Positions 24,196 through 28,036 of a stretch of DNA of 28,036 nt are shown piece by piece. A program made the position numbers and the translations under genes. The notes below the pieces were generated by a model. The model saw only the letters and a list, made by a program, of their open reading frames with translations, had not been told where the DNA came from and ran no database searches. Every line of letters begins with the position of its first letter. Position 1 is the stretch's first letter. Origin of the DNA: an uncultured Clostridia bacterium (GTDB lineage Bacteria > Bacillota > Clostridia > TANB77 > CAG-508); the NCBI GenBank assembly GCA_947631725.1, contig CANRML010000006.1, positions 1 to 28,036 of the forward strand. The letters are read 5' to 3'.

Positions 24196-24594
24196 ATGAA
24201 AATAACTACTAAAGGAAGATATGCACTAAGAGTTATGGTAGATTTAGCAATAAACAGCAAAGGGGAATATATATCTTTAAAAGATATTGCTAAAAGACAA
24301 GAAATATCTAATAAATATTTAGAGCAAATTATTGCTATGTTAAATAAAGCAGGATATTTAAAAACTGCAAGGGGAAATAATGGAGGCTATCAATTAGCAA
24401 AAAAACCAAGCGAATATAGAGTTGGAGATATATTAAGAGCTACAGAGGGAGAACTAGCTCCTACTTATTGTTTAACTGAAGAAGGAAAATGTAAGAAAAA
24501 AGAGAACTGCAAGACATTTTCCTTTTGGAAAGGCCTAGATGAAGCTATAAGCCAATATGTTGACAGTAAAACTTTAGAAGACTTAGCAAAATAA
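24196..24594 (+). CDS. iscR: Rrf2-family regulator, IscR-like
   Basis: The 132-residue winged-helix regulator begins MKITTKGRYALRVMVDLA, with the recognition segment ISNKYLEQIIAMLNKAGYLKTARGNNGGYQLAK. Three cysteines, C92, C99 and C105, sit where IscR binds its [2Fe-2S] cluster (spacing C-x6-C-x5-C, slightly different from E. coli C-x5-C-x5-C). It should sense Fe-S status and control the iscS-iscU genes that follow, whose promoter carries two palindromic sites. ATG 24196 is chosen because AAGGAG lies 9 bases upstream; the in-frame GTG 24187 is inside the ribosome site. No promoter is seen directly upstream. Confidence 0.9.
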   Translation: MKITTKGRYALRVMVDLAINSKGEYISLKDIAKRQEISNKYLEQIIAMLNKAGYLKTARGNNGGYQLAKKPSEYRVGDILRATEGELAPTYCLTEEGKCKKKENCKTFSFWKGLDEAISQYVDSKTLEDLAK

Positions 24595-24603
24595 AAAATA
24601 CAA

Positions 24604-24624
24604 TTCCTATTGACTTAGTAGGAA
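24604..24624. promoter_or_regulatory. IscR-type operator, site 1
   Basis: TTCCTA (24604-24609), 9 bases, TAGGAA (24619-24624). The -35 box TTGACT (24610-24615) lies inside the spacer, so binding here would block RNA polymerase. Confidence 0.75.
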
Positions 24625-24638
24625 ATATATGATATAAT
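24610..24638 (+). promoter_or_regulatory. Promoter of iscS-iscU
   Basis: TTGACT (24610-24615), 17 bases, perfect TATAAT (24633-24638). It is bracketed by two TTCCTA-N9-TAGGAA sites. Confidence 0.85.
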
Positions 24639-24658
24639 TCCTACTAGTTTTATAGGAA
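24638..24658. promoter_or_regulatory. IscR-type operator, site 2
   Basis: TTCCTA (24638-24643), 9 bases, TAGGAA (24653-24658), with the same architecture as site 1. It starts at the last base of the -10 box and covers the transcription start. The centres of the two sites are 34 bases apart, about three helical turns. Confidence 0.75.
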
Positions 24659-24670
24659 AGGAAGATATAT

Positions 24671-25852
24671 ATGAATACAGTATATTTAGATAATAGTGCA
24701 ACTACCAAAATGGATGAAAAAGTATTAAAAGCTATGTTACCATATTTTTCAGAAAATTATGGAAATCCATCATCTATATATAAATTAGGTAGAGAAAATA
24801 GAAAAGCTGTTGAAGAGGCAAGAAGTCAAGTAGCGAAAGCTTTGAATTGTGAGCCTAATGAAATTTATTTTACAGCAGGTGGAAGTGAGAGTGATAATAC
24901 AGCAATTAGGGGAATTGCATATGGTTATAAGAAAAAAGGAAATCATATTATTACTTCAAAAATAGAACATCCTGCTGTATTGGAAACTTGTAAACAGCTT
25001 GAAAAAGAAGGCTTTGAGGTAAGCTATATAGGAGTAAACGAAAATGGATTTATAAAGCTAGATGAATTAGAAAGAGCTATTAAACCAACAACAACTCTTA
25101 TTACAGTTATGTTCGCTAATAATGAAATAGGGACAATTCAACCAATAAAAGAAATAGGGGAAATTGCAAAAAAACATGATATTATTTTTCACACAGATGC
25201 TGTGCAAGCTGTAGGAAGTGTAAAAATTGATGTTAAAGACTTAAATATTGATAGTCTTTCTTTATCAGGGCATAAATTCTACGGACCAAAAGGAATTGGA
25301 GCATTATATGTAAGAAAAGGTGTGCAATTTCAAAAGTTTATAAATGGTGGACATCAAGAAAGAAATAAAAGAGCAGGAACAGAAAATGTAGCAGGTATTG
25401 TAGGGTTAGGAAAAGCAATTGAATTAGCATATGAAAATTTAGAAGAGCATAATAAAAAAATAAAAGAATTACGAGATTACTATGTAGAACAAATAGTTAA
25501 AAAAGTACCATATATAAAGATAAATGGAGATATGGAAAAAAGATTACCAGGAAATAGTAATATTTCATTTAGATTTATTGAAGGGGAAGGGCTATTACTA
25601 AATTTAGACTTGAAAGGAATTTGTGCATCAAGTGGTAGTGCATGTACATCAGGTTCATTAGATCCATCTCATGTCTTATTAGCAATAGGATTACCACATG
25701 AGATTGCACATGGCTCATTAAGAGTTTCTATTGGAAAATATAATACAAAAGAGGAAATTGATTATACAATTGAAAATATAGTAGAAATTGTGAATCGATT
25801 AAGAGAAATGTCACCATTATGGGAAAAATTTATTGAGGAAGGAGAACAATAA
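24671..25852 (+). CDS. iscS: Cysteine desulfurase IscS/NifS
   Basis: This PLP enzyme takes sulfur from cysteine for Fe-S cluster assembly. Its 393 residues include the N-terminal YLDNSATTKMDEKVL, H100 in KIEHPAVLET, the PLP lysine K202 in SLSGHKFYGPKGIGALY, and the catalytic C325 in SSGSACTSGSLDPSHVL. The longer flexible loop and this signature place it in the IscS/NifS group rather than SufS. GGAAAGGAAGATAT precedes the ATG. Its stop codon shares one base with the iscU start (TAATG), so the two are translationally coupled. Confidence 0.95.
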   Translation: MNTVYLDNSATTKMDEKVLKAMLPYFSENYGNPSSIYKLGRENRKAVEEARSQVAKALNCEPNEIYFTAGGSESDNTAIRGIAYGYKKKGNHIITSKIEHPAVLETCKQLEKEGFEVSYIGVNENGFIKLDELERAIKPTTTLITVMFANNEIGTIQPIKEIGEIAKKHDIIFHTDAVQAVGSVKIDVKDLNIDSLSLSGHKFYGPKGIGALYVRKGVQFQKFINGGHQERNKRAGTENVAGIVGLGKAIELAYENLEEHNKKIKELRDYYVEQIVKKVPYIKINGDMEKRLPGNSNISFRFIEGEGLLLNLDLKGICASSGSACTSGSLDPSHVLLAIGLPHEIAHGSLRVSIGKYNTKEEIDYTIENIVEIVNRLREMSPLWEKFIEEGEQ

Positions 25853-26292
25853 TGGAATATTCAGAAAAAGTAGTTGATCATTATACAAACCCAAGAAATG
25901 TAGGAAAAATAGAAGATGCATCAGGTGTTGGAGAAGTTGGCAATCCAGTTTGTGGAGATATTATGAAAATGTTTATAAAAGTAGAAAATAACATTATTAA
26001 AGATGTTAAATTTAAAACATTTGGATGTGGTGCAGCAATTGCTACAAGTAGTATTTCAACAGAAATGATAAAAGGAAAAACTATAGAAGAAGCTTTAGCA
26101 TTAAAAAATACTGATGTTGTAAATAGTTTAGGAGGATTACCACCAGTAAAATTACATTGCTCTGTATTAGCAGAAGAAGCTATACATGAAGCAATTGCAG
26201 ATTATTATAGAAAAGAAAGAAAATTATCAGAGGAAGAAATAATAAAAAAATGTAATTTGAAAGAACATCATTGTGAGCATTGTGAACAATAA
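25852..26292 (+). CDS. iscU: Iron-sulfur scaffold IscU/NifU-like with Cys-rich tail
   Basis: This is the scaffold protein on which IscS-derived sulfur and iron are assembled. Its 146 residues carry the three ligand cysteines C34 (NPVCGD), C59 (FGCGAA) and C103 (LHCSVLA), plus the conserved D36. The N-terminus YSEKVVDHYTNPRNVG is typical. It is longer than E. coli IscU and ends with an extra helix and a short tail with C134 and HHCEHCEQ (C141, C144), which could hold a metal. It is overlapped by one base with iscS and ends at a strong terminator; no ferredoxin or hscBA follows, unlike proteobacterial isc operons. Confidence 0.93.
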   Translation: MEYSEKVVDHYTNPRNVGKIEDASGVGEVGNPVCGDIMKMFIKVENNIIKDVKFKTFGCGAAIATSSISTEMIKGKTIEEALALKNTDVVNSLGGLPPVKLHCSVLAEEAIHEAIADYYRKERKLSEEEIIKKCNLKEHHCEHCEQ

Positions 26293-26304
26293 AATCTATA
26301 TTTT

Positions 26305-26343
26305 AAATGCGTACTACTTTATAAAAGCAATACGCATTTTTTT
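26305..26343. terminator. Terminator of iscS-iscU, possibly bidirectional
   Basis: AAATGCGTA (26305-26313) pairs with TACGCATTT (26331-26339) around a 17-base loop, with a T-tract on plus. The stop codon of the convergent minus gene lies at 26342-26344. Confidence 0.85.
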
Positions 26344-27592
26344 AATCTCCAAAAGCAGTTCCTCCAATTATTAAACCAGTTGTTACATCAACATATACTT
26401 GTACTCCATTTCCCATTTCGTTTTCTTTAGAGATAACATAAGCTTTACGTTTTTTATAATTAGTATATATTTCATCAGATTCATGATATTTTCTTGTAAA
26501 ACAGTTATCTAGATATACTTCCTCAACACTTATATATTCTTTTACTGTATCTACGATTCCTTCACTAGCAATCCTTGCGGCGAATTCTTTAAAACCGTAT
26601 TCAGCTATTTCTTTAGCTTTTTCTTCAGATATTTTTATTTCATTACTATCTACTGAGTAATTTTTAAAATCTTTTAAGAAAATTTTTTCATCTAAAGCAT
26701 CTACCATTTTATTATACCTTGTAATTGTTGCATTATCTTTATCTTGTTCTTCTTGAACATTTATATAATATTGCTTTTCCGTTATCCATGTATTAGAAGA
26801 ACTTGTAGATAAAAATCGCTGAGTATCAAAGTCATCCTTGTCTTTTCCTACTTCTAACAAAAGGTAATTTGCAGAATTTTCATTATTCCAATATGATGGC
26901 ATATGATAATAGTCTAATTCTGATGAATTTTCTTCTAAAAGCTCAGATATATCAACTTTTTTAAATGTTTCTTCAGAATTATCGTCTATTGAATACAAAT
27001 CACATTTTGAGCCATCTTCATTTGGTACTGTTAGAAAACCGTCAGAAGTCATCCCAAACTCATTTAGAAATCTTAATTGACAATTTTCATTTAATTGAAA
27101 TGGTGTCTGAACTTTATTCCAATAGTTTCCTTGTGTAGTAGTTTTTAAAATATATCCAATCTTATTTTCATCTAAGTAAAAAATATATCCGTAGTTTCCT
27201 GAAATTCTAATATATTTTATTTTAGCATTTATTGGTATATCAATATTTTTTATTGTCCAGTCCTTAAGATTATCACTTCTTACTAAATATGTTCTATTAT
27301 TTGATTTATAATAGAAATATACTCCTCCGGTTGTGTTTATATTTGATTTATAATTTTCATCTTGATAATCAACCATACTCATTTGAGAAAAGTCACCAGG
27401 CACTAAGAAGTATTCTTCAGAGAGGTTATCTTTTACATATAATTTTTCATTTTGCAAATAAAAGCTTTGGTCTGAACTATAATGTTTTAAGTCTGTTTTA
27501 TCTGTATTTTGCTTAACGTAAAAATATGATGTTATGCATAGTGCAACTGTAACTAGAATTGTACAAATTATGATTATTATTTTTTTCTTCAT
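26342..27592 (-). CDS. Unknown exported or membrane-anchored protein
   Basis: I do not recognise this 416-residue protein by name. It has a lysine-rich start and one N-terminal hydrophobic segment (residues 4-26, IIIIICTILVTVALCITSYF), so it is anchored or secreted. The central region has repeated beta-strand pieces with aromatic and Asp/Asn-rich turns (VYFYYKSNNRTYLVRSDNLKDWT, YIRISGNYGYIFYLDENKIGYILKTTTQGNYWN) that resemble BNR/sialidase-like propeller blades. The C-terminus (ISEEKAKEIAEYGFKEFA ... GVQVYVDVTTGLIIGG) resembles a PepSY-type domain as in YpeB. GGAGGT lies 7 bases before the ATG at 27592. No clear promoter was found in the short gap to the tRNA terminator. Confidence 0.7.
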   Translation of the reverse strand: MKKKIIIIICTILVTVALCITSYFYVKQNTDKTDLKHYSSDQSFYLQNEKLYVKDNLSEEYFLVPGDFSQMSMVDYQDENYKSNINTTGGVYFYYKSNNRTYLVRSDNLKDWTIKNIDIPINAKIKYIRISGNYGYIFYLDENKIGYILKTTTQGNYWNKVQTPFQLNENCQLRFLNEFGMTSDGFLTVPNEDGSKCDLYSIDDNSEETFKKVDISELLEENSSELDYYHMPSYWNNENSANYLLLEVGKDKDDFDTQRFLSTSSSNTWITEKQYYINVQEEQDKDNATITRYNKMVDALDEKIFLKDFKNYSVDSNEIKISEEKAKEIAEYGFKEFAARIASEGIVDTVKEYISVEEVYLDNCFTRKYHESDEIYTNYKKRKAYVISKENEMGNGVQVYVDVTTGLIIGGTAFGD

Positions 27593-27623
27593 AAGATACC
27601 TCCATCTATGAAAGAGTTATTGT

Positions 27624-27682
27624 AAAAAATCGACAAGATGTATGACATTGAAGAACCAATGACGATATGTCTTGCCGATTTT
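27624..27682 (-). terminator. Terminator of tRNA-Arg(ACG)
   Basis: On the minus strand, AAAATCGGCAAGA pairs with TCTTGTCGATTTT (one G-U), and an inner stem CATTG/CAATG extends the hairpin. The A-run at 27624-27629 gives a T-tract in the transcript. It starts right at the tRNA 3' end. Confidence 0.8.
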
Positions 27683-27758
27683 GGTGTGCCCGGAGGGATT
27701 TGAACCCCCGATCTCGAAGTTCGTAGCCTCGCATTCTATCCAACTAAACTACGGGCAC
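27682..27758 (-). tRNA. tRNA-Arg (anticodon ACG)
   Basis: Read on minus, acceptor GTGCCCG pairs perfectly with CGGGCAC, followed by discriminator A and encoded CCA (complement of 27682-27684). The anticodon stem CGAGG/CTTCG encloses loop CTACGAA, giving anticodon ACG (complement of 27722-27724), which reads CGN codons after its A34 is deaminated by TadA, encoded at 1328. The T-arm GGGGGTTCAAATCCCTC is normal. Confidence 0.97.
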
Positions 27759-27785
27759 ATAATTTGTAAAAAACAATATACTATT

Positions 27786-27814
27786 ATTATACTGTATAAA
27801 TAAAAAAAATTCAA
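27786..27814 (-). promoter_or_regulatory. Promoter of tRNA-Arg(ACG)
   Basis: On minus, TTGAAT (complement of 27809-27814), 17 bases, TATAAT (complement of 27786-27791), 27 bases before the tRNA. Confidence 0.7.
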
Positions 27815-27832
27815 GAAAATCAATGAAAAATA

Positions 27833-27861
27833 TTGCAAATTAAGAAAATTTATGCTAAAAT
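27833..27861 (+). promoter_or_regulatory. Promoter of tRNA-Pro
   Basis: TTGCAA (27833-27838), 17 bases, TAAAAT (27856-27861), 17 bases before the tRNA. Confidence 0.6.
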
Positions 27862-27878
27862 ATATAAGCATGATAAAT

Positions 27879-27954
27879 CGAGGTGTAGCGCAGTTGGTAG
27901 CGCGCGTGGTTTGGGACCATGAGGTCGCAGGTTCGAACCCTGTCACCTCGACCA
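27879..27954 (+). tRNA. tRNA-Pro (anticodon UGG)
   Basis: Acceptor CGAGGTG (27879-27885) pairs perfectly with CACCTCG (27944-27950), followed by discriminator A27951 and encoded CCA. The anticodon stem CGTGG/CCATG encloses loop TTTGGGA with anticodon TGG (27912-27914), which reads CCN proline codons. The T-arm is CAGGTTCGAACCCTG. Confidence 0.97.
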
Positions 27955-27960
27955 AAAAAG

Positions 27961-28002
27961 ACCGTTTTTCAATAAAATTCAATAGAATTTGAAAACAGTC
28001 AA
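27961..28002 (+). terminator. Imperfect hairpin after tRNA-Pro
   Basis: GACCGTTTTTCAA can pair with TTGAAAACAGTC with a mismatch and a bulge. No clear T-run follows in the window, so its terminator role is uncertain. Confidence 0.4.
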
Positions 28003-28036
28003 GAGATTTCAAAAGTGCTATTTTCTAAAGGATTTA

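Noticed and set aside
27749..28012. Minus-strand reading frame of 87 codons containing GFEPATSWSQTTRATNCA
   Set aside because: This is the well-known false protein made by translating the antisense of a tRNA gene; it lies over tRNA-Pro and tRNA-Arg.

Overview
The window comes from an AT-rich, low-GC, spore-forming member of the Bacillota, most likely a Clostridia-type organism. Spore genes are present (sleB-ypeB and an alpha/beta-type small acid-soluble spore protein), Shine-Dalgarno sites are strong AGGAGG types, sigma-A-like promoters are close to consensus, and TGA is used as a normal stop codon. Most of the window is ordinary chromosome.

Layout. A tRNA-Arg(CCU) and a strong hairpin open the window, followed by a DinD-like gene. 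Next is a housekeeping block: tadA, a single-pass membrane protein, the SRP RNA, dnaX, the YbaB nucleoid protein and recR. A lipid-glycosyltransferase-like gene on the minus strand converges on recR. Then come the spore germination pair sleB-ypeB, a convergent VanW-domain protein, a 58-residue SASP gene, murF, and a J-domain chaperone.

From about 13.1 to 16.6 kb lies the accessory part. A perfect-consensus promoter drives two unknown soluble proteins and a VirD4/TraG-type coupling ATPase. The ATPase is broken by one extra base exactly in its Walker A motif, and no other type IV secretion genes are visible. Directly after it sits the most unusual structure here: a 273-bp non-coding element with perfect 14-bp terminal inverted repeats, flanked by a perfect 103-bp direct repeat. 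The repeat carries the last codons of the coupling-protein gene, its terminator and the promoter of the next operon, so the insertion leaves both neighbours intact. It also gives the element its own promoter and terminator. Long target duplications of this kind are known for the IS1634/IS1549 group of insertion sequences, so this may be a small non-autonomous relative.

After it come an SbcD/YhaO-like nuclease and a YhaN/SbcC-like ATPase with a membrane hairpin, an ECF sigma factor with its zinc-binding anti-sigma factor and a recognisable autoregulated promoter (TGTAAC-N16-CGTC), a GT-C-type membrane glycosyltransferase-like protein, and an MgtE magnesium transporter. An iron-sulfur cluster module follows (iscR, iscS, iscU) with two identical-architecture operators, TTCCTA-N9-TAGGAA, bracketing the iscS promoter. 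A secreted or membrane-anchored protein on the minus strand and two tRNA genes (Arg-ACG on minus, Pro-UGG on plus) close the window.

All assignments are from reading the sequence and from remembered family motifs. No database search was made.
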